Under the pieces are notes generated by a model. That model searched no databases and was not told the DNA's origin. It saw only the letters and a list, made by a program, of their open reading frames with translations. From Ulvibacterium sp965228935 (GTDB lineage: Bacteria; Bacteroidota; Bacteroidia; Flavobacteriales; Flavobacteriaceae), in NCBI RefSeq assembly GCF_965228935.1, contig NZ_OZ245846.1, positions 3,906,001-3,970,000 on the forward strand: DNA of 64,000 bases, written 5' to 3'. Made by a program: the position numbers and the translations under genes. This document shows, piece by piece, positions 25,413-32,028 of the stretch; the first letter of the stretch is position 1; every line of letters starts with the position of its first letter.

Positions 25413-26459
25413 ATGCGTAAACTCTTTTACCTACTACTAATTGTTTTGCTGTGCAGCCATGATCTGTATATAAAAATGGGCAACTATTTCTTGCAGCCGA
25501 ATCAAGAGGCGACCTTGAGCCTCTACAATGGGACGTTTGAAAAGAGCGAAAATACTATCGCTCGGGATCGTATGCTGGACGCTTCGGTCATCGCCCTGGG
25601 CGAAAGGCTAACCATTGCCCCGGGACAATGGAAAGACCAAGACACTACCATTACACAATTAACCTTTAATACGGGTGAAGCAGGAACGTATGTAGCCGGT
25701 GTCTCCACCAAGGCAAGGAACATAGAGCTCACGGCTGAAAAGTTTAACAGCTATCTGGAACACGATGGTGTTTTGGATATGCTGGAACAACGGAAGCGGG
25801 ATAGCGTATTGGATGAAGATGCAGTAGAAAGTTATGAAAAACACGTAAAGGCCATCTATCAGGTAGGTGAAACCAAAACAAACGACTGGAGTGCGGTACT
25901 TGGTTATCCCATTGAGTTTGTTCCTCAGGCGAATCCTTATGAAAAATATAGTGGCGAAAAACTGGAAGTACAGTTGTTGCTGGATGGTAAACCCTTATCC
26001 GATCAACTGGTCTATGCCAATTTTCTGAAAGGGCCCCACGCCCATACACACAATGCTTCCAATCATGGGCACGGACACGATGGGGAATCACATTCCCATA
26101 ACCTTCCCCATTCCGATGAAGGGCACGGGCATTCCCACAAATCGAAAAAAGAGGAATCGCATACCCATACCAGCGGTCAACAATTACGTACCGATGACCA
26201 AGGAAGGGTTCTGGTAAATCTACCTGAAGACGGAATCTATTATCTACGGACCATTTACATGACCAGGGCTACCGACAGTGATGAACTGACCCATAGGTCC
26301 AAATGGGCGACACTTACTTTTGAAGTAAGCCACAAACATGGTCCGGATACACACACGCATGATCATGACCACGATCATAATCTTCCTACTTGGGTCTTTA
26401 TATTGGGGAGCTTACTTATCATAGGATTGTTATTCTTGATCTTTAGAAGAAGGAACTGA
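25413..26459 (+). CDS. DUF4198-like periplasmic metal-handling protein with His-rich segments
   Basis: I chose the ATG at 25413 (MRKLFYLLLIVLLCSHD), which begins with a signal peptide. The 348-residue protein has a DUF4198-type domain (MGNYFLQPNQEATLSLYNGT, later ANPYEKYSGEKLEVQLLLDG, KPL). It carries a His-rich segment (26034-26175; HAHTHNASNHGHGHDGESHS and on) and a second shorter one near the end (HKHGPDTHTHDHDHDHN), followed by a C-terminal membrane helix (FILGSLLIIGLLFLIF). DUF4198 proteins are linked to nickel/cobalt-type uptake; the His clusters support metal binding outside the inner membrane. It is two bases from the HupE-type permease gene, so they form an operon. Confidence 0.75.
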   Translation: MRKLFYLLLIVLLCSHDLYIKMGNYFLQPNQEATLSLYNGTFEKSENTIARDRMLDASVIALGERLTIAPGQWKDQDTTITQLTFNTGEAGTYVAGVSTKARNIELTAEKFNSYLEHDGVLDMLEQRKRDSVLDEDAVESYEKHVKAIYQVGETKTNDWSAVLGYPIEFVPQANPYEKYSGEKLEVQLLLDGKPLSDQLVYANFLKGPHAHTHNASNHGHGHDGESHSHNLPHSDEGHGHSHKSKKEESHTHTSGQQLRTDDQGRVLVNLPEDGIYYLRTIYMTRATDSDELTHRSKWATLTFEVSHKHGPDTHTHDHDHDHNLPTWVFILGSLLIIGLLFLIFRRRN

Positions 26460-26461
26460 CG

Positions 26462-27139
26462 ATGCACGGGAATTTAAGGTGGGCACTGTCGCTATTGGTA
26501 GGGTTACTTCCGCTTATGGGATTTGCCCATGATGTTTCAAGTGCCGATCAGGAGATTTTACGTAATGGTGGTTTGTGGGCCTATATTCAGGTAGGCGCAA
26601 CACACATGCTCACCGGCTATGATCACCTACTTTTTCTGACTGGGGTTATCTTCTATCTGAATAGCTTTATGGACATTTTGAAGTTCATCACAGTGTTTAC
26701 GATAGGACATTGTATAACTTTGATAGGTGCCACCTATGAAGGGATTACCGCAGATGAACATCTGGTGGATGCCATTATCGCCCTAAGCGTTTTGTACAAG
26801 GGATTTGAGAATTTGGGTGGTTTTGAAAAATTAAAGGTAAAATCACCTAATTTACTATTCATGGTCGGTCTTTTTGGATTGATTCACGGCTTTGGGCTTT
26901 CCACAAGGTTACAGTCCTTTGACATCGGCAAGGAGCAATTTTTGGCAAAGATCCTGTGCTTTAACCTTGGTGTGGAAGTAGGACAGGTCTTGGCCTTGAT
27001 TCCCATTGTTTTTATACTAACGCTTTCGAGAAAATACAAACAGTTTCCGGCTTTTTACAAATCAGTGAATTGGTATCTGGTACTGGCAGGGATAGGTCTA
27101 TTTGCCTATCAATTGTACGGTTACCTCACAGGGCACTGA
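26462..27139 (+). CDS. HupE/UreJ family membrane protein
   Basis: A 225-residue protein with a signal-like N-terminus, His-Asp at the mature end (GFAHDVSSAD), and about six membrane helices. The family signature is visible in GATHMLTGYDHLLFLTGVIF and FTIGHCITLIGAT, with further conserved His in GLIHGFGLSTRL. HupE and UreJ proteins are regarded as nickel or related metal permeases. It follows the DUF4198 His-rich protein by two bases. Next to a Zur-like island, zinc is the more likely metal, but that is inference from context. Confidence 0.82.
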   Translation: MHGNLRWALSLLVGLLPLMGFAHDVSSADQEILRNGGLWAYIQVGATHMLTGYDHLLFLTGVIFYLNSFMDILKFITVFTIGHCITLIGATYEGITADEHLVDAIIALSVLYKGFENLGGFEKLKVKSPNLLFMVGLFGLIHGFGLSTRLQSFDIGKEQFLAKILCFNLGVEVGQVLALIPIVFILTLSRKYKQFPAFYKSVNWYLVLAGIGLFAYQLYGYLTGH

Positions 27140-27286
27140 TCTCTTGTTTACAATACTTTCAATTCACGGACAAGAGTTCCAAAAAGGGCTATTTTTCAAT
27201 ATTGAGATAGCTATATTTCATCTTCCTTTGTTTCGCACAGAAATCAATCCATTTTACTCCTATTTTTTGGCCAACTTGACTTAATT

Positions 27287-27307
27287 AAATGCAACACAGT
27301 TGCATTT
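27287..27307. promoter_or_regulatory. Zur-like operator 1 (perfect palindrome)
   Basis: AAATGCAAC-ACA-GTTGCATTT is a perfect palindrome with 9-base arms and a 3-base centre. It lies about 130 bases before the His-rich lipoprotein gene. The core TGCAAC-N3-GTTGCA recurs at 30332-30356 and in weaker form at 27325-27345 and 30295-30315. Fur-family repressors bind palindromes of this size. Confidence 0.65.
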
Positions 27308-27324
27308 ATTGGAATACCCCTTAT

Positions 27325-27345
27325 ATTTGCAACTGTATTGCATTA
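27325..27345. promoter_or_regulatory. Zur-like operator 2 (imperfect)
   Basis: ATTTGCAAC-TGT-ATTGCATTA keeps the TGCAA...TTGCA core with the same 3-base centre as operator 1. It starts 38 bases after the start of operator 1, roughly 3.6 helical turns, and also lies upstream of the lipoprotein-yidD-hisI-folE operon. Confidence 0.5.
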
Positions 27346-27436
27346 ATGAAAATGATAGTAATCTTGGATGAAAAATCATGCAGCATGGGTATGTAGCTAG
27401 AGCAAAGTGCCGTTAAAACAATAAATACAAAATGGA

Positions 27437-27895
27437 ATGATACAAAGAACATGCCTAGTACGCCTACGTAAACTTCGTATTCTCATACTTGGAATACTGG
27501 CCCTATCGTTTGCCTGTGGTGATAAAAAACAAAAGGGCGAAGACCTGCAACAGGCATTCGAACTTCATCAAGAAGCCATTGAAATTCGTCAGATGACGCA
27601 GGACCAAGTGGCCCATCTAAAAGCCAATACGGACTCCTTGTTCGTCAAAATGTATACAAAGGATCTACAGTCCATCAGCCGTTCGCTTGAGGCATGGGAC
27701 GAGCAGCTGGTAGAAGTGCCTGGTTTTGAGGAAGAACACGACCATTCAGGTCACGATCATTCGGGCCATGATCACGACCATCATCATCATGATGCGCACC
27801 CGGAACTGACCCCAAAACAGCACTTGGAGGTACAGCAACACCTACTGGAAGAAATAAAGGCAATCGCGATAAAAATCGATAATATCAAAGAATAG
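27437..27895 (+). CDS. His-rich lipoprotein, putative metal-binding
   Basis: A 152-residue protein. The signal peptide ends at a lipobox (ILALSFAC, Cys near residue 27). A helical region follows (KGEDLQQAFELHQEAIEI), then a dense His/Asp tract (HDHSGHDHSGHDHDHHHHDA) and a C-terminal helix (LTPKQHLEVQQHLLEEIKAI). The His tract can chelate zinc, nickel or cobalt at the membrane surface. The gene is the first after the two Zur-like palindromes and probably begins the operon that continues with yidD, hisI and folE. I do not recognise the family; metal storage or delivery is inferred. Confidence 0.7.
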   Translation: MIQRTCLVRLRKLRILILGILALSFACGDKKQKGEDLQQAFELHQEAIEIRQMTQDQVAHLKANTDSLFVKMYTKDLQSISRSLEAWDEQLVEVPGFEEEHDHSGHDHSGHDHDHHHHDAHPELTPKQHLEVQQHLLEEIKAIAIKIDNIKE

Positions 27896-27968
27896 ACCTC
27901 ATCTACGCAATGCACCTTGTGGGTTGTATGGGTTGTCCATAGGTCTAGAAGGAGCTATCCTAAAAGCC

Positions 27969-28220
27969 GTGACGCATATACTAAAACATATTATGATAAG
28001 TGCGGTGCGCTTTTATCAAGTGGCCATCTCACCCTACTTACCTTCCAGTTGCCGGCATCAACCTACTTGTTCACAATACATAATCGATGCCATTACGGAA
28101 TGGGGTGCCCTAAGAGGCCTGATTTTGGGAACCAAGCGACTTTTAAGATGCCACCCTTGGGGCACACAGGGATACGATCCCGTTCCAAAAAAGAAAATAT
28201 ATGATGAGCCTAAAAGATAA
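27969..28220 (+). CDS. yidD: YidD family membrane-insertion efficiency factor
   Basis: The family core is clear: ISAVRFYQVAISPYLPSSCR, then HQPTCSQYIIDAI, GLILGTKRLLRCHPWGTQGY and DPVP. The product is about 83 residues if started at GTG 27969, which follows a GAAGGAG-type site; TTG 27924 and ATG 27993 are alternatives. YidD helps YidC insert membrane proteins. Its three conserved Cys are present. It overlaps the start of hisI by about 20 bases, so it is co-translated with that gene. A yidD away from the rnpA-yidC locus and inside a metal-linked operon suggests a second, conditionally expressed copy. Confidence 0.82.
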   Translation: MTHILKHIMISAVRFYQVAISPYLPSSCRHQPTCSQYIIDAITEWGALRGLILGTKRLLRCHPWGTQGYDPVPKKKIYDEPKR

Positions 28221-28626
28221 CTATAAAGCCTTGGAACTGGAGGAGGGAATTGAGTTCACACCCCAGTTTGATAAGCGCGGTGGCCTGCTGCCCGTGGCGG
28301 TTCAGGAAACAAACTCCGGACAACTTCTGATGCTGGCGTCCATTAACGCGGAAGCATTACGTAAAACGATAAAAACCGGTCTCGCTACTTTTTGGAGCAC
28401 TTCCCGCAACAAACTTTGGGTAAAGGGAGAAACCTCAGGGGATTTTTTGACAGTGGATGCTATTTTGGTGGATTGCGATCAGGATGCTTTTGTCTATCAG
28501 GTTACACTGCAGGGTGATGGTGTGTGCCATACCTATAATAAGCACGGTAAACACAGAAAAGCTTGTTTTTACAGGAATGTGGACACCAAAAAAAACACAC
28601 TTCAATTCATTAAAGATTTACAATAG
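28201..28626 (+). CDS. hisI: Phosphoribosyl-AMP cyclohydrolase (HisI-type)
   Basis: A 141-residue single-domain PRA-cyclohydrolase, the histidine-pathway enzyme that opens the purine ring of phosphoribosyl-AMP. The core motifs are present: TFWSTSRNKLWVKGETSGD, the metal-binding VDCDQDA and the zinc-binding region GVCHTYNKHGKHRKACFYR. The stretch between CHT and CFYR is longer than in the usual HisI (often CHTGxxSCFYR) and contains two extra His. No other histidine gene is nearby, so this is probably a paralogue. Zn-enzyme paralogues, including HisI, are known members of zinc-limitation regulons. It overlaps yidD and is followed two bases on by folE. Confidence 0.87.
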   Translation: MMSLKDNYKALELEEGIEFTPQFDKRGGLLPVAVQETNSGQLLMLASINAEALRKTIKTGLATFWSTSRNKLWVKGETSGDFLTVDAILVDCDQDAFVYQVTLQGDGVCHTYNKHGKHRKACFYRNVDTKKNTLQFIKDLQ

Positions 28627-28628
28627 CT

Positions 28629-29297
28629 ATGAAAATAGATGAAAAATTGATAGAACGAAAACAACACGACCTTAACGGGAACAACCATGTCATGACTTCC
28701 GCGGACACTCCGTTGCGGGAAGATGCCTTTGTTAAATCCGATGAGGAAAAAATGGCGAACATCGAAAAGCTCTTTGGGGGCATCATGGAAGAGTTGGGTC
28801 TGGATCTGACCGATGACAGCCTGCGAGGCACTCCTTACCGTGTGGCCAAGATGTATGTAAAAGAGATCTTTCAGGGACTAAATCCCAAAAATAAGCCATC
28901 GCTGTCTGTCTTTGAAAACAAATATCAGTACAATAAAATGTTGGTGGAGAAGGATATCACGTTTTCATCCGCTTGTGAACATCATTTTCTACCCATAACG
29001 GGAAAGGCGCATGTAGCCTATATTTCTTCCGGTATGGTCATTGGCTTGTCAAAAATCAACCGCGTAGTGGAATACTATGGGAAAAGGCCCCAGGTACAAG
29101 AACGCATGACCTTACAAATATTCAACGAGCTAAAAGAGGCACTTCAGACCGAGGATATTATTGTAGTGGTAGAGGCTGAGCACCTTTGCGTGTCCACCCG
29201 TGGCGTAAATGATAAGACCAGCCGGACTACTACATTGGAATATGGAGGACGATTCAATGATATAGACCTACGCAACGAATTCTACAGTCTTATTTGA
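28629..29297 (+). CDS. folE: GTP cyclohydrolase I (FolE type IA)
   Basis: A 222-residue GTP cyclohydrolase I. It converts GTP to dihydroneopterin triphosphate, the first step of folate synthesis. Conserved blocks: DDSLRGTPYRVAKMYVKEIF, the zinc ligands in FSSACEHHFLPITGKAHVAY and in VVVEAEHLCVSTRGV, and SRTTT. The usual Met after the third zinc ligand (HxCM) is Val. The first 35 residues are an extension (ending LREDAFVKSDEE). All zinc ligands are retained, so this is not the zinc-independent FolE2. Its position in an apparent zinc regulon suggests a high-affinity or conditional paralogue. The next gene, a truncated Fur-family gene, follows closely. Confidence 0.88.
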   Translation: MKIDEKLIERKQHDLNGNNHVMTSADTPLREDAFVKSDEEKMANIEKLFGGIMEELGLDLTDDSLRGTPYRVAKMYVKEIFQGLNPKNKPSLSVFENKYQYNKMLVEKDITFSSACEHHFLPITGKAHVAYISSGMVIGLSKINRVVEYYGKRPQVQERMTLQIFNELKEALQTEDIIVVVEAEHLCVSTRGVNDKTSRTTTLEYGGRFNDIDLRNEFYSLI

Positions 29298-29326
29298 ACG
29301 TCAATGACATAAATAAGAAAAGCGCC

Positions 29327-29476
29327 ATGGATCCTTTAAAAAGAAGGAACAAGCGCATCACCTCCAAGCACTTGGCCATTCTAGAACTCTTCATGGGCAA
29401 CCCAAAACCTTTAGCCTTATCTGAGATAGAAAAACAATTGTCAGGTTCCATGGATCGCGCGACAATGTACCATAAT
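29327..29476 (+). pseudogene. Fur-family (Zur-like) regulator, truncated at mid-gene
   Basis: From ATG 29327 the frame reads MDPLKRRNKRITSKHLAILE, LFMGNPKPLALSEIEKQL and SGSMDRATMY, which is the start and winged-helix of a Fur/Zur protein up to the recognition helix (normally ATVYRTL). At that point homology stops; about 20 unrelated codons follow to a stop at 29539. The metal-binding dimerisation domain is absent. The lost 3' end meets the lost 3' end of the DUF1826 gene on the other strand at about 29467-29472. It is last in the lipoprotein-yidD-hisI-folE operon, and as encoded it cannot respond to metal. Confidence 0.75.
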
Positions 29477-29861
29477 AGGTACAGAGCATCCTCAGTTCAT
29501 TATTGTCAGCATGGAACCTACGTCACATGTTGGTATTGACTGTGGCCAGTAAGACGCTGAAAGAGGATACTTTGGTTACTTGTTTGAATAGCCTCAAAAG
29601 ACTTAAAATGTCCTCCAATAGGTTCTCATTTAAGTGTAGTGAGTTGGTAAAATAGTAGTTCAAGGAAAGGGTAATTTCTTCCACTTTACCATTTGCCCGA
29701 CATTCTATTGGCTGCTTTACGGCCTGGTTCAGCCCTTTCGTCAATGATTCTGTCCTGCGTTGGTAAATAGCGATATTTTTGGTTTTCAGATAAATGTCCT
29801 GCAATATTCCTATGTCGTTGCCAATAATGGCATTGTCATTCAGAATGTTTGTTGGTATCAT
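29466..29861 (-). pseudogene. DUF1826 protein gene with in-frame TGA and missing 3' end
   Basis: On the minus strand the frame starts MIPTNILNDNAIIGNDIGIL, continues LKTKNIAIYQRRTESLTKGL, and reaches SSFSVLLATVNTNM before TGA at 29523-29525. The same frame then continues RRFHADNNELRMLCTYYGT, which is the conserved DUF1826 block that normally reads TNMC..FH.D...R.L.TY.GPGT. The TGA thus replaces the conserved Cys. Homology ends at about 29467, at the truncated Fur-family gene. DUF1826 genes occur beside zinc-homeostasis genes in other bacteria. It overlaps the end of merC, so both were one operon. Confidence 0.7.
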
Positions 29862-30258
29862 CTATCGGTGTTTTCAGTGGGGACATCCTACAATAGCGGT
29901 GGTTGTACACATGCGCTACGACCAGGGTAATGGAACCAATATACATGAACCACTTCCCGTGGTGAAGATGAAAGGGTTCGGATAAAAGTCCAATTGCAAA
30001 AACGGCCCATGCTCCCCATAATACCCTCTTAATCCGAATATGATTGGTGTGTCTTGCGGAGTACCAAACCGCGGCAAGACTCAAGATCAAAAAAAGGTAA
30101 TCCAATAGTGCCCAAACCCCTTCTCCGTGACTGTGTTGACCCATAGTACTTTCCAAAACAGGTTTGGCAGCAAAAAACACTGGGGTCAGGGCACAATGGA
30201 TAGCACAAAGGCCACTGGCAACTGCTCCAAGTAAGTCAGAATAACTTAGTTTTTCCAT
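29836..30258 (-). CDS. MerC domain membrane protein
   Basis: I chose the start at 30258 (MEKLSYSDLLGAVASGLCAI), since the MerC domain begins there; longer in-frame starts reach back into the operator region. The roughly 140-residue protein has four membrane helices and the metal-binding Cys pattern GLCAIHCALTPVFF, followed by a His-containing loop (GQHSHGEGVW) and SEPFHLHHGKW. MerC proteins move mercury or other soft metals across the inner membrane; in Bacteroidota they are common without other mer genes. Here two Zur-like palindromes lie directly upstream, so a zinc-related role is likely. The downstream DUF1826 gene overlaps it by 26 bases. Confidence 0.8.
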   Translation of the reverse strand: MEKLSYSDLLGAVASGLCAIHCALTPVFFAAKPVLESTMGQHSHGEGVWALLDYLFLILSLAAVWYSARHTNHIRIKRVLWGAWAVFAIGLLSEPFHLHHGKWFMYIGSITLVVAHVYNHRYCRMSPLKTPIDDTNKHSE

Positions 30259-30294
30259 TTGACCTATACCTTGCATCATAAATATTGCGGTCTT

Positions 30295-30315
30295 AAATGC
30301 AATTGAGTTGCAAAA
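30295..30315. promoter_or_regulatory. Zur-like operator 3 (imperfect)
   Basis: AAATGCAAT-TGA-GTTGCAAAA has the same core and spacing as operators 1, 2 and 4. It lies 37 bases upstream of the merC start codon. As at the other promoter, the island has one weaker and one perfect palindrome 37-38 bases apart. Confidence 0.5.
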
Positions 30316-30331
30316 ATAAGCAAACAATTTT

Positions 30332-30356
30332 TTTATTGCAACTGTGTTGCAATAAA
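30332..30356. promoter_or_regulatory. Zur-like operator 4 (perfect palindrome)
   Basis: TTTATTGCAAC-TGT-GTTGCAATAAA is a perfect palindrome with 11-base arms, the strongest of the four. It sits between merC (minus strand) and the remnant of a second Fur-family gene (plus strand), the expected place for an autoregulatory operator. Confidence 0.65.
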
Positions 30357-30397
30357 TTTACATAGGGTATACCAAAAAAACCAGATCGGTCAACATA

Positions 30398-30600
30398 TTG
30401 CTAAAAGAATTTGAGTGGAACGAAACGGTCCTATCCATAGGGGTACTGGTGGGACGGCTCCATCTCCAAATGAACAAATCTACAGTTTACCGGATTCCTT
30501 AACGTTTGGAAGATGTTCCGAAACATGGCATGGAGTCAGTTTCCTTCGTATTAACAGGGAGGTACGGAAAATGTGTCTACTGTGTCATAAACGCCGGTAG
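30398..30600 (+). pseudogene. Second Fur-family regulator remnant with in-frame stop
   Basis: One frame reads LLKEFEWNETVLSIGVLVGR, then LHLQMNKSTVYRIP, a TAA stop (30500-30502), then RLEDVPKHG. The middle part corresponds to a Fur/Zur winged helix of the type LS..EL..RL.LQMNKSTVYRILERLED; two single-base changes (CTT to CCT, GAA to TAA) would restore ILERLED. No long open frame survives, and the 3' end runs into the serine hydrolase gene on the other strand. It was divergent from merC, with operators 3 and 4 between them. I call it a decayed zur-like gene on motif evidence only. Confidence 0.6.
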
Positions 30601-31818
30601 AATCCGCTCCGCGGTGAGTTGCAGGGTACTGTCATCGCGTTCATGGGCTGTAACCACGATCAACAAATCAAGCTCCTTGATCAGAATAATATACTGGCCG
30701 CCGCCGCCCTGTGCAGATGCGCTGTAATAGCCTTTAGTACCAGATTTTAGATCTGCATTCCAATAGAAATATCCGTACCCCTGTGTAGAGACATCTTTTC
30801 CACCGCCAAAAACATCGTCATCGCCGGTAACAAGTATCCTGCTGATTGCTTTCGAGACAAAGGCTTCCGGGATTAGCTGTTCGCCATTCCATTTTCCCCT
30901 GTTCATTGCCAGGATACCCAACTTGATCATATCCCGCGAGGTTACACTCGATTTCCATCCTGCGGCTGGCAGACCAAACTCCGAAAGCCAGTGGTAATTT
31001 GTAATACCCATTTTACCGAAAAGTTCGTTTTTAATAAAATCCTCAGCAGAGCCCGGCACTACGGCATCTATCACCTGCATGACCAGGTTTGGGTTGTAGT
31101 TGCCATATTTAAAATGCTGCGACTCGGTCGTAATAGGCGCACTTTGCTCCAGAAGCGTCTGTACCAGCTGCTGGCCCTTAACGGCCTCCGGGTTATTCTC
31201 GAATTCTTTGCTCTGTTCGTCAGTGATGCCCAGCCCCCCTCGCATAGTCAACGCCTGGTGCAGGGTAATCTTTTCCGCTCCTTTCACAAATTTTGTCGGA
31301 TCCAGGTCCTTCAGAAAACGAACCAGCGGCTTGTCCAGATCGGCCATGCCCAGATACCCCAACTGGATAGCACGCCCAAGTAACAGGCTGGTATGGGCCT
31401 TCGTAGCCGATGCCTGCGGATGCGGTAGATTGATTCGGCCACGTAAATAATAGGATTCAAAGAGGAGCTTGCCCTTGTGAACAATAAGAAAGCTGTCGTA
31501 ACTACCATGTTTTTCATCAGCGATTTCCTGCGCCAGCTTAAGGATCATCGCTTTGTCACCTCCATCGACACCTAATTCTCCCACTGGGATACCGTCTTTT
31601 CTATCGGTAGGTGACGGATCGATAAAACCTTCATTCAACATCGGAATATCCCTGAAGGAGAGCGTATCTTCGGTGGCTGTAGCCTCCGGCGCCAAGCGAT
31701 TACCTTGTTGGGCGAAGCAATTACTTGTAAGTATGAGAAGCGTTAAAAGTAACAGCACTGTTTTGTTCTCAATAGTTTTCGCAAATAGCGGCAATTTTGG
31801 AATTCTCTCTTTTTTCAT
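30577..31818 (-). CDS. Serine hydrolase (beta-lactamase class C family)
   Basis: I chose the start at 31818 (MKKERIPKLPLF), giving 413 residues with a signal peptide (VLLLLTLLILTSNCFAQ). The class C/penicillin-binding fold is shown by the catalytic SxxK (PQASATKAHTS), the YxN motif (FKYGNYNPNLVMQ) and a GGGGQY stretch replacing the usual third K/HxG motif. Such exported proteins are esterases or peptidases more often than true beta-lactamases. The C-terminal IILIKELDLLIVVTAHE strand is typical. It is a single gene divergent from the LytS-type kinase; its last codons overlap the Fur-family remnant. Confidence 0.83.
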   Translation of the reverse strand: MKKERIPKLPLFAKTIENKTVLLLLTLLILTSNCFAQQGNRLAPEATATEDTLSFRDIPMLNEGFIDPSPTDRKDGIPVGELGVDGGDKAMILKLAQEIADEKHGSYDSFLIVHKGKLLFESYYLRGRINLPHPQASATKAHTSLLLGRAIQLGYLGMADLDKPLVRFLKDLDPTKFVKGAEKITLHQALTMRGGLGITDEQSKEFENNPEAVKGQQLVQTLLEQSAPITTESQHFKYGNYNPNLVMQVIDAVVPGSAEDFIKNELFGKMGITNYHWLSEFGLPAAGWKSSVTSRDMIKLGILAMNRGKWNGEQLIPEAFVSKAISRILVTGDDDVFGGGKDVSTQGYGYFYWNADLKSGTKGYYSASAQGGGGQYIILIKELDLLIVVTAHERDDSTLQLTAERILPAFMTQ

Positions 31819-32028
31819 AAGGTTAGTACCTTTTGTTGTGCATCGTTTCATTTTTCAACGGATAAAAGCGTATCCGGATCAAATGGATCCAGTGGCTTTT
31901 GATACTGCAAATCTGGTTTTTGATTCGCAGCTTTCCAATCGAAATTTTGCCAATTGCTCTATGATCTAATGAACTGCTCTAAGAAGCCGGTTATAATGGA
32001 TATCTTAGATCAGTAAAACCCACTTGGA

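Noticed and set aside
27675..27863. 62-codon minus-strand ORF
   Set aside because: It is the complement of the His/Asp tract of the lipoprotein gene and has no start signal.
29523..29525. Selenocysteine codon in DUF1826
   Set aside because: The gene is also truncated 57 bases later, so nonsense decay is simpler; no selenocysteine machinery is visible in the window.
29836..30258. merC as part of a mercury resistance operon
   Set aside because: No merA, merT, merP or MerR-type regulator is present; the neighbours point to zinc.
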